DNA of 64,000 nt from Sva-07 sp963707515 (lineage in GTDB: Bacteria; Actinomycetota; Acidimicrobiia; Acidimicrobiales; Ilumatobacteraceae): contig CAVPQI010000002.1 in NCBI GenBank assembly GCA_963707515.1, positions 372,001-436,000 on the forward strand, written 5' to 3'. Within the stretch, counting starts at the first letter, position 1; every line of letters begins with the position of its first letter. Positions 27,365 through 36,319 of the stretch are shown piece after piece. Below the pieces are notes generated by a model, which saw only the letters and a program-made list of their open reading frames with translations, ran no database searches and was not told where the DNA came from. The position numbers and the translations under genes are program-made.

Positions 27365-29335
27365 ATGCGAATCGGGCGATGGGGGCTCACACTGACACTT
27401 CTCGCCACCGCATTGGTGGTCGGCGAGGCAGCGACACCGGCGCTGGCGGTCGGTGCAGGAGGTCGGATCACACCGATCGATCCCGTCCGCATCGTCGACA
27501 CCCGCACGTCAGGTCGTGCGACGCAGATCCACCTGGGGTCGGGGATCCTGGCGGTCACACCGTTGGCGAAGCCGATGTCGGGACCGAGCTCGGCGCCGGG
27601 GTCGATGTTCGTGCGCACGTGCGGCAGCGCAGCGTCGCCATCGGACCCGCGCATCGACTACGGACCCGATGTCGCAGCCACGTTGCGGGTGGTGCGGACC
27701 GACGATGCGTGTGCCTACACGACCTCCCCGGTGGACTTCGTCGTCGACCGGCTTGGCACGGTCGTGGCGACCCCGACGTCGGACCGATCGCAGTACGTAC
27801 CGCTCACCACGCCGGTGGTGGTCTTGTCCGATGTCGTCACGATCGCCGGGGGATCGACGAGGAATCTGGGACGTCCGAGCGCGATCCCCGCCGACGCGAC
27901 GGCTGCGGTGCTGTCGGTGCGGGGCAGCGGCCGGGTCGGCTCCGTCGCGGTGACGTCCTGCCGGCCGGAGTCGAACTCGACGCTGGCATTTCCTTCGGCG
28001 TTCAGTGCCGCCGTCGAGATCGTGAAGATGGGTCCCGCTGACAAGTTGTGCCTTCGCGGGAACACGTCCGGCGAACAGGCCGTCGTGCACATCGAACTGA
28101 TCGGTTACCTGTCACCGCACGGTCCGGACCCGATGTCCTTGCCGCCGATGTACACGGTTCGTGACGAACCGTCGCCGGAACCCGGCTTTGCGGCCTTCAA
28201 TCCCGATCGGGCCCTCGACACCCGCTCGGGCATCGGGTGCATCGTCGAAGCGGACCGCTGTTTCGTCCCGTCGAAGCTGGCGGCGGGGGAGACGGTGGCA
28301 GTCGCCATCGATGAGTACCTCGGCTCGTCGACGACGGCGCTGAGCATGAACGTCACCGTGACCGGGCCGGACGACGGCGGGTACCTGACGGTGTGGCCGT
28401 GCGACGAGCCGCGCCCGGACGCCTCGAATCTGAACTGGCGGCCGGGCGAGACGCGAGCGAACCTCGTCGTGGCGAAGTACGCCAGCGATGCGACGGTGTG
28501 CTTCTTCACCACGGCGGCGACGGAGCTGATCGTCGACGTCACGGGCGTCTACGACTTCGACGCAGGTGCGCCGGCGTCGGCCGTGGCGCCGAATCGGCTG
28601 CTGGACACGCGTCTGGCGGTCGGGGTGCCCGGGACGTCGGTCGTGCCGGCGAACGGCGTGGTGACCTTGCAGGTGGCGGGTCGGGCGGGGGTGCCCCGCG
28701 ACGTCGGTGCGGTGACGATGAACGTGACGGCGGCGGGGCCCGAGGCCGGTGGCTACGTCACGGCGTGGCCGTGCGACGAGCCGCAGCCGAATGCGTCGAA
28801 CTTGAACTTCCCGCCGGGTGGGGCGATCCCGAACCTGGTGACGGTCGGTGTGTCGGCGGCGGGGACGGTATGTCTGTTCGCGTCGGCGCCGACGCATCTG
28901 TTGGCCGATGTGGCGGCCTGGTACGGCGGTGGCGGTACGTCGGGGCTCGTCGAGCTCTCCCCGAGCCGGAGCCTCGACACTCGGTTGGGCATCGGTGTGC
29001 CGGCCGGCAAGGTGGCGGCGAACGGGGTCATCACGCTGCCGGTGCGGCGTCGCAACGGTGTCGCCGCAGACGCCCAGGCGGTGGTGATGAACGTGACCGT
29101 GACGAATCCGGAAGCGGATGGGTTCGTGACGGTGTGGCCGTGTGATCAGGCGATGCCGGTCGTGTCGAACCTCAACTTCCGTGGTGGCGATTCGGTGCCG
29201 AACCTGGTGTCGGTGAAGCTGTCGGCGGCGGGGACGGTGTGCCTGATGTCGACGGCGCGCACCGACGTGCTCGCCGACGTCGCCGGCTACCTGACGTCGA
29301 AGCCGACCACCGTCTCCACCATCGTGCTCGTGTGA
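27365..29335 (+). CDS. Secreted protein with four tandem ~120-residue 'LDTR...WPCD' repeats
   Basis: 656 residues with an N-terminal signal peptide ('LTLTLLATALVVGEAATPALA'). The rest is a tandem array of related domains, each opening with a D-T-R motif (VDTR, LDTR, LDTR, LDTR at about residues 44, 280, 415 and 538). Each continues through 'VTMNVT' and 'GYxTVWPCD..P..SNLN' to 'PNLV...GTVCLF' and 'ADVxGxY'. Each full repeat has two cysteines, probably one disulfide. Later repeats are more alike than the first. Similar proteins are common in Acidimicrobiia and appear to be surface or exopolymer components; no function is established. Confidence 0.82.
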   Translation: MRIGRWGLTLTLLATALVVGEAATPALAVGAGGRITPIDPVRIVDTRTSGRATQIHLGSGILAVTPLAKPMSGPSSAPGSMFVRTCGSAASPSDPRIDYGPDVAATLRVVRTDDACAYTTSPVDFVVDRLGTVVATPTSDRSQYVPLTTPVVVLSDVVTIAGGSTRNLGRPSAIPADATAAVLSVRGSGRVGSVAVTSCRPESNSTLAFPSAFSAAVEIVKMGPADKLCLRGNTSGEQAVVHIELIGYLSPHGPDPMSLPPMYTVRDEPSPEPGFAAFNPDRALDTRSGIGCIVEADRCFVPSKLAAGETVAVAIDEYLGSSTTALSMNVTVTGPDDGGYLTVWPCDEPRPDASNLNWRPGETRANLVVAKYASDATVCFFTTAATELIVDVTGVYDFDAGAPASAVAPNRLLDTRLAVGVPGTSVVPANGVVTLQVAGRAGVPRDVGAVTMNVTAAGPEAGGYVTAWPCDEPQPNASNLNFPPGGAIPNLVTVGVSAAGTVCLFASAPTHLLADVAAWYGGGGTSGLVELSPSRSLDTRLGIGVPAGKVAANGVITLPVRRRNGVAADAQAVVMNVTVTNPEADGFVTVWPCDQAMPVVSNLNFRGGDSVPNLVSVKLSAAGTVCLMSTARTDVLADVAGYLTSKPTTVSTIVLV

Positions 29336-29395
29336 CCGGCCGGGGGTCGCTCGGCGTCGGCCATCTCTGTCACAGCCCATTGTCATGATGGGGGT

Positions 29396-30751
29396 ATGGA
29401 CACGGGGGTCGTGATCGAGCGGGTGCAGCGGATCGCCGCGGCCCGTCATGACCCCTGTGCTGACGTGGCGGTGTTGCGGATGGTGTTGTCCGATGTGACC
29501 GCGGTGGAGGGATGGTTGGCGTCGGTCAAGGCCGACGCTGCCCGTCGGTTGGGTGAGTTGGTGTCGTTCCCCGAAGCGGTGATCGCCGACGAGACGGGCG
29601 ACGGTCTCGGCAACGCATCGAAGGTGGTGGAGCGGTCGAAGACGTTGGACGCCGTGCCCGATCTGGCGTCAGCGCTGGACCACGGCACGATCACCGCCGG
29701 CCACGTCGACACGGTCACCCGTGCTGCGGGCGGCCTCGACGGCGCCCAGCGAGTCGAGCTGTTGGCACGTTGCGACCAGCTGTCGAACGTGGCCGGGTCG
29801 GCAACGGTGGATCAGTGGCGCGCACGAGTCCGGCAGTTGACCAAGGACATCGAGCGGCGTGCCGGGATCGACCGGATCGCACGGCAGCGCCGGGCGACGA
29901 CGTTGTCGACGTGGACCGATCCCGAAGGCATGTGGAACCTGCGCGGCCGCTTCGACCCCGTCACCGCGGTGTCGCTCGCCGCCCGCCTCGACCACACCGT
30001 CGAGGCGCTGTTCGCCGAGTCGGCGCCCGACAGCGCACCGTTCGACCCGATCGAACGCAACAAGCACCTGCGCGCGCTGGCACTGGCTCGACTGATCGAC
30101 GGCACGGCCCCGGCCACCCGCAGCGGACGGCCCGAGTACGTCGTCGTCATCGACGCCACCGGCAGCGCCGAACACAGCAGCCGGCTCGACGCCGCCGCAG
30201 GTCTCGACGCCGCCGCCGGCCTCGGGTCCGCCGCCGGTCTCGGCGCCGCAACAGCTCTCGACCCGACCGCCGGCCGCGACCCGCTGGCCCTGCTCGATGC
30301 GATCGGCACCGATTGGGACGTGACCTGGCCGATCCCGGTCGAGATCCCCGACCGCATTCTGCGTGAGCTGCTGCACGATCCCGATGCCGACGTGCACGCC
30401 GTGATCGTCCGCAACGGGATCGTGCTGCACGCGCCTGGTGTGCTCGACCTCGGCCGCAGCACTCGCCTCGCCAACCGAGCCCAACGACGGGCCCTCCGCG
30501 GTCTCTACGCCACCTGTGGGGTCCCCGGGTGTTGCGTCTCCTACGACCGTTGCAAGCTGCACCACATCGTCTGGTGGCGTCACGGCGGTCGAACCGACCT
30601 TGCCAACTTGATCCCGCTGTGCACGAAGCATCACGGCAAGGTCCATCACGACGGTTGGGTCGTCACCCTCGGCCCCAATCGTGAGTTGCGCATCGAACTC
30701 CCCGACGGCACCGTCATGACGACCGGTCCGCCACACCGGCGGGCTGCATAG
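29396..30751 (+). CDS. DUF222 / HNH endonuclease domain protein
   Basis: 451 residues: an N-terminal DUF222 region rich in helices (~1-230), a variable linker and a C-terminal HNH nuclease domain. The HNH motif is 'CKLHHIVWWRHGGRTDLANL' and 'CTKHHGKVHHDGW', preceded by a paired-cysteine zinc site in 'CGVPGCCVSYDRC'. These REP13E12-type proteins are multicopy in actinobacterial genomes; their role (mobile-element relic, DNA repair or defence) is unsettled. The linker contains a six-residue tandem repeat. Confidence 0.85.
   Translation: MDTGVVIERVQRIAAARHDPCADVAVLRMVLSDVTAVEGWLASVKADAARRLGELVSFPEAVIADETGDGLGNASKVVERSKTLDAVPDLASALDHGTITAGHVDTVTRAAGGLDGAQRVELLARCDQLSNVAGSATVDQWRARVRQLTKDIERRAGIDRIARQRRATTLSTWTDPEGMWNLRGRFDPVTAVSLAARLDHTVEALFAESAPDSAPFDPIERNKHLRALALARLIDGTAPATRSGRPEYVVVIDATGSAEHSSRLDAAAGLDAAAGLGSAAGLGAATALDPTAGRDPLALLDAIGTDWDVTWPIPVEIPDRILRELLHDPDADVHAVIVRNGIVLHAPGVLDLGRSTRLANRAQRRALRGLYATCGVPGCCVSYDRCKLHHIVWWRHGGRTDLANLIPLCTKHHGKVHHDGWVVTLGPNRELRIELPDGTVMTTGPPHRRAA
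30186..30284 (+). repeat. 18-bp (six-residue) tandem repeat inside the HNH gene
   Basis: The coding repeat translates to LDAAAG, LDAAAG, LGSAAG, LGAATA, LDPTAG. It sits in the linker between the DUF222 and HNH domains, so copy number can change without breaking the frame. Confidence 0.75.
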
Positions 30752-30842
30752 CGGCCCGCGACCGGGTGTGTTCGATACGGCGTGTCCGACACGGTGTCCC
30801 GAAGCCGGGGCCACCGGATATCCTCCCTCGCACACCCGTCAG

Positions 30843-30918
30843 GGGCGATTAGCTCAGCTGGAAGAGCGCCACGTTCACACCGTGGAGGTCGGGAGATCGA
30901 GACTCCCATCGCCCACCA
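30843..30918 (+). tRNA. tRNA-Val (anticodon CAC)
   Basis: A full cloverleaf can be drawn: acceptor GGGCGAT/ATCGCCC, D-stem GCTC/GAGC with GG in the loop, anticodon stem CCACG/CGTGG around loop TTCACAC (anticodon CAC, reads GUG), a 5-nt variable loop, T-stem GGGAG/CTCCC, discriminator A and encoded CCA (30916-30918). The T-loop reads ATCGAGA, so position 54 is A where T is usual. Confidence 0.93.
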
Positions 30919-30986
30919 TCAGCCGTTCAGATGCGTGGCTGCATCGTGCAGCGCGATGCCGCTGTACGCATGCGATGCTCGCGCCG

Positions 30987-31403
30987 ATGACTTCCACGGA
31001 CCCTCACCAGGCACGGCGGCACATCTCGTCCGCATCGACGTTCGAGGAGGCGATCGGATACTGCCGTGCCGTCGTCGACGACGACTGGGTGCACGTGTCG
31101 GGGACCACCGGGTTCGACTACTCGTCGATGACCATCGCCGACGATGTCGTCGCTCAGGCGGGACAGGCGCTGCGCAACATCGACGCAGCCCTCGCCGAGG
31201 CAGGCGCCAGTGCCGCCGACGTCGTCCGCGTTCGCTACTACTTGCCGGATCCCGACGACTTCGAGCCGTGCTGGCCACAACTGCGGGAGTACTTCGGGGC
31301 CGCGCCGCCCGCGGCGACGATGGTCGTCGCCAGACTCATCGACCCGCGGGTGCGCATCGAGATCGAAGTGACTGCGAAACGTCGTGGCGGTCACCGAGGT
31401 TGA
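30987..31403 (+). CDS. RidA family protein
   Basis: 138 residues of the RidA/YjgF/UK114 fold. The pattern 'VHVSGTTGFDYSSM', 'QALRNIDAALAEAGASAADVVRVRYYL' and the C-terminal 'DPRVRIEIEVTA', with the Arg that binds the 2-imino acid carboxylate, are visible. Members hydrolyse reactive enamines and imines made by PLP enzymes. The ATG at 30987 follows the tRNA by about 70 bp. The end overlaps the next membrane gene by 20 bp. Confidence 0.85.
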   Translation: MTSTDPHQARRHISSASTFEEAIGYCRAVVDDDWVHVSGTTGFDYSSMTIADDVVAQAGQALRNIDAALAEAGASAADVVRVRYYLPDPDDFEPCWPQLREYFGAAPPAATMVVARLIDPRVRIEIEVTAKRRGGHRG

Positions 31404-33142
31404 GACCGCCGCACCCGCGGCGGCGCGAGCGTCGCGGTTGGGCCCGGCGCAACGGCGCTGGGTCCTGAGCGCGGCCGCCGCCGGCGCAGTCACCGCGTTC
31501 GTGCGCTGGTTGGCGTGCCGCGGGCGCGACGAGTACTCGATCTGGCCCGACGAGCCGGCACAGCTGGCGATCGCCCGCTACCTCGGTGGCGGCGAACGCT
31601 GGTACATGCACAACCACAGCATCTGGCGACCCGGGTTCGGCACCCTGCTGGCACCGGTGTACTGGTTCACCGACGACCCGACCACCGTCCTGCACACGGC
31701 CTTGGCGCTCAACGCCCTGCTCGGCGGCATCGCCGCCGCGCTGCTCGTGGTGCTCACCGGACGGCTGACCGGGCTCGGACCGTGGACCAGCGGCGTCGTC
31801 GCCGCGCTCGTCTCGCTGTCGCCGGCGGTGCTCTTCACGACCGATTTCGTCTACTCGGAGTCACTGCTGCTGGTGCTCTACCTCGCGGCCGCGCTGCTGT
31901 TCGTCCGGTTCCATCGGCGTCCCACGCTCCTGGTGGGCGTCGCCGCCGGCGTCGTCGCCGGATTGGCCTTCGGCACCCACAGTCGCATGTTGCCGCTCGC
32001 AGGCATCGTCGTCGGCCTGGCCGTGATCGCGGGCTGGCAGCGGCGGTTGACCTGGGCGCGCAGTGGCACCGTCGTCGCCGCCGCGCTGGCGACGGTCGTG
32101 GCGATGTCCCGGTACACCGACTGGCTCGTCGAACGCCTGTGGAACGAGCCGAGCACGCGCAACTCGCCCGAGGGTGTCGCCGCTCAACTCGACGACGTGC
32201 CGGCGATCCTCGTGTCGTTGATCGGCCAGACCTGGTCGTTGCTCGTCGCCAGCATCGGTCTCGTCGGCTACGGCGCGTGGTCGCTCGCCACGACCGCCAT
32301 TCGACGGGATCGCCAGCGAGTCACCCCCGCGACCCCTGCGATGGTCGGCTGTGATCGGCGACGCCCGGGTGATCCTGGCGACCAGCGGGTCGCTCGTCGC
32401 ATTGTCCGTACTGTTCATGGCCGACCGCTGGCGCAGCGACCAACTCGTCTACGGCCGCTACAACGCGGTGGCCGTGCTGCCCGTGATCGTCGTCGGCATC
32501 GGCGCCCTGATCGGATCACCACCCGTGCGCCGGCTGGCCACGGTGATCGTCGCCGTCTCGACGGTCACCGTCGCCACGGCCGCGCTCCTGTGGGCGCTGC
32601 GCCGTGACCTGCTCGAGTCCGACAACGGCCTCGAGCCGATGATCCTCGGCCTCCAGCCGTTCGTCACCTCGGCGACGAGCATCGACGTGCCGGCGATCAC
32701 GCTGATCTCGTTGCTCGCCGCCACGGTGGTGGCGCTGGTGGCAGTGTTCGTGCGACCGGCCTCGCGGCGCACGCTCACGGTGCTGGTGCTGCTGTCGCTG
32801 ATCGTCGTCGTCGGGTCGCTGCGCACCCACGACCGGATCGAGTCGACCTGGAACCCGGCCCGCTCGACCCGTTCGATCGAGGTGCTGCGCGGCGACGTCC
32901 TCACCGACGGCACCGCCGTCGACTTCTTCCTCCCGGCGGGCAGCAACTCGACGATGGCGATGATGATGTACCAGTTCCACCTGCCGACGACGCCGTTTGC
33001 CGTCGTCACCGACCCGCTGGCCGGGGCGCCCGGCACGTTCGTGTTCGCACCCGACGACGACGAGCTGTTGCCGCGCTCCGGGGCCCGCATCGTGTGGCGT
33101 GACCCGCATCGGCCGGTGGCACTGTGGCAACGACCACGTTGA
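31384..33142 (+). CDS. Polytopic membrane protein, glycosyltransferase-like; one frameshift
   Basis: About 585 residues and ten or more hydrophobic segments. The first loop after helix 1 carries acidic residues ('YSIWPDEPAQLAIARYL', with Asp-Glu), and this layout resembles GT-C or GT39/ArnT-like lipid-linked glycosyltransferases. A C-terminal soluble domain of about 110 residues faces outside. The frame shifts near 32349, where a membrane segment continues in the next frame. Starting at the GTG overlapping the RidA gene gives a long polar N-terminus. The function is unknown; envelope glycan or lipid modification is a guess from the topology. Confidence 0.65.
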
Positions 33143-33154
33143 GCCCGCAGCCGG

Positions 33155-33535
33155 TCAGCGCTCGGCGGGCTCGTCCTTGACGAAGAGGTAGGCGAGCACG
33201 ACGCCGAACACGAACGTCAGCGCCCACACGATGATCGTCGCCAGCACCCAGGTCAGGGCGCCCTTGATCGACAGGCCGTCCGAGACGAGATCGGTGATCA
33301 GCAGGGCGAGGAACGTGGTGATGAGCGTCGTGACGCTCTTCAGCGCCGATGCCTTCTCCGTCGTGACCTTGCGGATGAACGGCTCGAGGATCACCTCGGC
33401 GACGGTGAAGATGACGACCGCCAGCAGGAACGCACCGGCGTTGATGTTCATGTCGTCGAGCAGCAGCGACGCGACCCAGATGCCGAGTGCGTTGCCAACG
33501 AGCGTCAGCCCGATGCGGATCAGGGTTCGTACCAT
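33155..33535 (-). CDS. Small four-helix membrane protein (phage holin IV-like family)
   Basis: 126 residues with four predicted membrane helices ('IGLTLVGNALGIWVASLLL', 'GAFLLAVVIFTVAEVILEPF', 'TLITTFLALLITDLV', 'WVLATIIVWALTFVFGVVLAY') and charged tails. It resembles the widespread actinobacterial small membrane proteins grouped with holin-like families, but nothing else here is phage-like. It converges with the large membrane gene. Confidence 0.65.
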   Translation of the reverse strand: MVRTLIRIGLTLVGNALGIWVASLLLDDMNINAGAFLLAVVIFTVAEVILEPFIRKVTTEKASALKSVTTLITTFLALLITDLVSDGLSIKGALTWVLATIIVWALTFVFGVVLAYLFVKDEPAER

Positions 33536-33703
33536 CAGTTGTCTCCGTCAGTGATCGGGCGGGCGTGATCGGGCGGGGGCCCGCAGTGAGCAGGCGCCTG
33601 GCCGACTCGTCGGCGTTCATCATGCCCCACCGCCGGCGGCCGGTCGAGGACGCTGCCACGTCGTCCCCGGGTGGATGAACCCCGCCCAGTAGGATCGGGG
33701 GCG

Positions 33704-34240
33704 ATGGACCGCCTCTGCGAACGCCCTGGGTGTTCCGAGCGCGCATCGGTCGCCTACGGCATGCGGCCCGAAGACCTCGTCTTCTGGCTCGACGCGCTCC
33801 CCGACGGCATCCCGTCACGGGGCGGCGTGTTGTGCCGTCGCCACGCCGACGCGATGGTCGTGCCACGAGGGTGGACGCTCGACGACCTCCGCGATCCCGA
33901 CCTCCACCTCTTTCGCCCGCCGACGCCGACCGCGGCACCGACCGCGGCAGCCGCGTCGCCCGTCGTGCGCCGCCGCCGACCCGGCCCGCGCAGCGCCTCG
34001 ACCTCCGCCCAACTCGCCTTCGACCCGCCCACGTCGGCGGTCGTCGACGAGCCCGTGCCCGCAGCGCCGGCCGGCGCGCTCGCCGCCGAGCCCGTTGCCG
34101 TCGACGCCGACGATCAGGTGGCCGAGGACAACTCCGCCCCCTGGACGCCCGACTTCGACGAGGCCGACGATCTCGACGGCTTGTTGTCGGCGACGAGTCC
34201 GTTGCTGTCCCGCGCCTTCCGCACCGCCGACCGCGCCTGA
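33704..34240 (+). CDS. DUF3499 family protein
   Basis: 178 residues. The first ~60 hold a probable zinc site: 'CERPGCSERA' and 'VLCRRHADAM' (Cys-Cys-Cys-His), with 'YGMRPEDLVFWLD' between them. This matches the actinobacterial DUF3499 pattern. The remainder is Ala/Pro/Thr-rich and acidic, probably disordered. No function is known. The SRPBCC gene starts three bases after its stop codon. Confidence 0.75.
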   Translation: MDRLCERPGCSERASVAYGMRPEDLVFWLDALPDGIPSRGGVLCRRHADAMVVPRGWTLDDLRDPDLHLFRPPTPTAAPTAAAASPVVRRRRPGPRSASTSAQLAFDPPTSAVVDEPVPAAPAGALAAEPVAVDADDQVAEDNSAPWTPDFDEADDLDGLLSATSPLLSRAFRTADRA

Positions 34241-34242
34241 AC

Positions 34243-34716
34243 GTGCAGATCGAACGTCGCGTCGTCCTCACCGCGCCACCGGCGACCGTGTATCAGCTGA
34301 TCGACGACCTCGCTCAGTACCCGACATGGATGGAGCTGGTCCACCACGTCACCGCCGCACGATCCGATACGGGGTCCGACTCGTCGTCGGACGATGCCGG
34401 CCTGGCCGCCTGGGACGTGGAACTGCGCGCCCAGATCGGACCGCTCGCCCGATCGAAGCGCTTGCGGATGGTGCGCACCGTTCACGACGCGCCGCACCGG
34501 GCAGTCTTCGAGCGCTCGGAGGTCGACGGCCGGGCGCACGCCCCCTGGGTGCTCGACGCCCAGTTGACCCCGCACGGCGACGGCGGGTCGGAGTTGTCGA
34601 TGACCCTCCGCTACGGCGGAAGTTTGTGGACCGGTGCGCTCCTGCAGCGGGTCCTCGACGATCACGTCGAGCGCGGTGCGGCGGCGCTGGCGGCGATGGT
34701 CGCCGGTGGCGACTGA
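34243..34716 (+). CDS. SRPBCC family protein (polyketide cyclase/START-like)
   Basis: 157 residues with the START/Bet v1-like pattern: 'VVLTAPPATVYQLIDDLAQYPTWM' at the N-terminus, a central beta sheet and a long C-terminal helix ('LLQRVLDDHVERGAAALAAMV'). It probably binds a hydrophobic ligand in a cavity; the ligand is unknown. The GTG at 34243 starts the first beta strand and lies three bases after the DUF3499 stop, so the two share an mRNA. Confidence 0.8.
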   Translation: MQIERRVVLTAPPATVYQLIDDLAQYPTWMELVHHVTAARSDTGSDSSSDDAGLAAWDVELRAQIGPLARSKRLRMVRTVHDAPHRAVFERSEVDGRAHAPWVLDAQLTPHGDGGSELSMTLRYGGSLWTGALLQRVLDDHVERGAAALAAMVAGGD

Positions 34717-34783
34717 GCGGATCGCGGGGCGGTGAGGTCATCGGTGTGTCAGTGTTTGCTCAAGAACTCGTCCCTACTGGTCG

Positions 34784-36235
34784 ATGCACCCGCCAGCGTC
34801 CCGGCGGCTCCCCATCGCCATGCCGGCACGCCCCGACCACGATCCGATGACCGACCCGAACCCTGCCACCATGACCACTGAGCGGCCACTCCAGCTGCGC
34901 AACGGGGCGGCGCGCCGTCCGCCGCGCGATCGCACGACCACACGGCGGATGCTGCTGTTCGTCGTGGCGATGCTGCTGGCGCCGCTCGCCTGGGGTGGAT
35001 CCCCGACCGCAGCGCAGACGAGCGACGAGGAGGCGGCGCTCGCCGCCCAGGAGATCCAGGCGGCCCGCGACCGGGCGAACGCCGCGGCCGCCGCGTTCCT
35101 GCAGGCACAGTCCGACCTCGAAGTGCTCGAGGACGAAGCGGAAGCGCTGATGCGCGAGACCGACGACCTCGAGCGCAGGGTCACCGCCCTCCGCGCCGAC
35201 GTCGAGGCGATCGCCGTCGCCCGCTTCGCCACCAGCGGCGCCAACGGCATCCCGTTGCTCACCGGCCTCCAACCGCCGAAGGACCAGGTACAGGCGCAGG
35301 TGCTGGGCGGCGTCGTCAGCGTCACCGGTGCCAGCGCGCTCGACGAGTTCGACCTCGCCGAGAAGCAGCTCGCCGCCAAGCGTGCCCAACTCGCCCAGCG
35401 CCGCAGCGACGTCGAAGCGCAACGGGAGTCGTTCGCCGCGCTGCAGGCCGAGGCCGACGACGAGGTGCGGCGTCTCCGCCAGATCGAGGAGCAACGGCTC
35501 ACCGACGAAGCGGTGCAGCGCGCCCTGCAGGCGCAACAGGCAGCCGAGCTCGCCGAGTACACCGAGGCGGTGCTGCGCAACGCCGAGGCCGAGGCCCGCG
35601 CCCGGCCCAACCCGGGCGTCGTCGCCGCCCAACAAGCAGCGGCGGACGCTGCGGCGGCCACACAGGACGGAGGCGACGGCGCGGGCGACGCCGACGTCGG
35701 ATCCGCCGGCGCGGCGGGTGACAGCGGACTCCCGGTCCCGACGGTCGCCCCCAACGCCGGAGCGTCCGGTGGCACGAGTGGTGGGCGGACCGGAACGGGC
35801 GGTCCCGGAAGTTCGCCGATGGGGGTCCTCACCGGCGACGTCTACCTCGACGCGATCATCTGTCCGATGACCGGTGCGGCGTACGGCGACAGCTGGAGCG
35901 CACCACGCTCGGGTGGCCGCCGCCACGAGGGTGTCGACATGCTCGCGCCAGCCGGTACGCCGATCTACGCCGTCGTCAACGGCGTCGTCAACTTCAAGCA
36001 GAATCGCCTCGGCGGCAACGCCGTGTCGCTGGTCGGCGACAACGGCAACCGCTACTACTACGCCCACCTGTCGTCGTACGAAGGCGCCAGCCGTCGTGTC
36101 GCCCAGGGTGAGGTCATCGGCTACAACGGCGACACCGGCAACGCCACCGGCGTCCCGCACCTGCATTTCGAGATCCACCCCGGCGGTGGCCTCGCGGTCA
36201 ACCCGACTCCCTCGGTCCGGCTCGCGGGCTGCTGA
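34784..36235 (+). CDS. Secreted M23 family metallopeptidase with coiled coil (EnvC/NlpD-like)
   Basis: Up to 483 residues. A hydrophobic signal segment ('MLLFVVAMLLAPLAWGG') precedes a long coiled coil (about residues 80-280, rich in Ala, Glu and Gln). A Gly/Ser linker follows, and then a C-terminal LytM domain with zinc ligands in 'RRHEGVDMLAP' and 'PHLHFEIHP'. It should cut peptidoglycan cross-links, or activate another hydrolase, during division or remodelling. The start is uncertain: ATGs at 34847 and 34871 would give a more usual signal-peptide length. Confidence 0.85.
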   Translation: MHPPASRRLPIAMPARPDHDPMTDPNPATMTTERPLQLRNGAARRPPRDRTTTRRMLLFVVAMLLAPLAWGGSPTAAQTSDEEAALAAQEIQAARDRANAAAAAFLQAQSDLEVLEDEAEALMRETDDLERRVTALRADVEAIAVARFATSGANGIPLLTGLQPPKDQVQAQVLGGVVSVTGASALDEFDLAEKQLAAKRAQLAQRRSDVEAQRESFAALQAEADDEVRRLRQIEEQRLTDEAVQRALQAQQAAELAEYTEAVLRNAEAEARARPNPGVVAAQQAAADAAAATQDGGDGAGDADVGSAGAAGDSGLPVPTVAPNAGASGGTSGGRTGTGGPGSSPMGVLTGDVYLDAIICPMTGAAYGDSWSAPRSGGRRHEGVDMLAPAGTPIYAVVNGVVNFKQNRLGGNAVSLVGDNGNRYYYAHLSSYEGASRRVAQGEVIGYNGDTGNATGVPHLHFEIHPGGGLAVNPTPSVRLAGC

Positions 36236-36319
36236 CGGGTGATCGCCGCCGCGTCGGCGCGGTGGCGACAGCCGGCTCGATACGACGAGCCGCGGCCGGT
36301 TCTGAAAGTCTCGTCGCCG

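Noticed and set aside
29396..30751. The DUF222-HNH gene as part of an insertion sequence, intein or phage
   Set aside because: No terminal repeats, transposase or phage genes are nearby, and the family is a normal multicopy actinobacterial gene.
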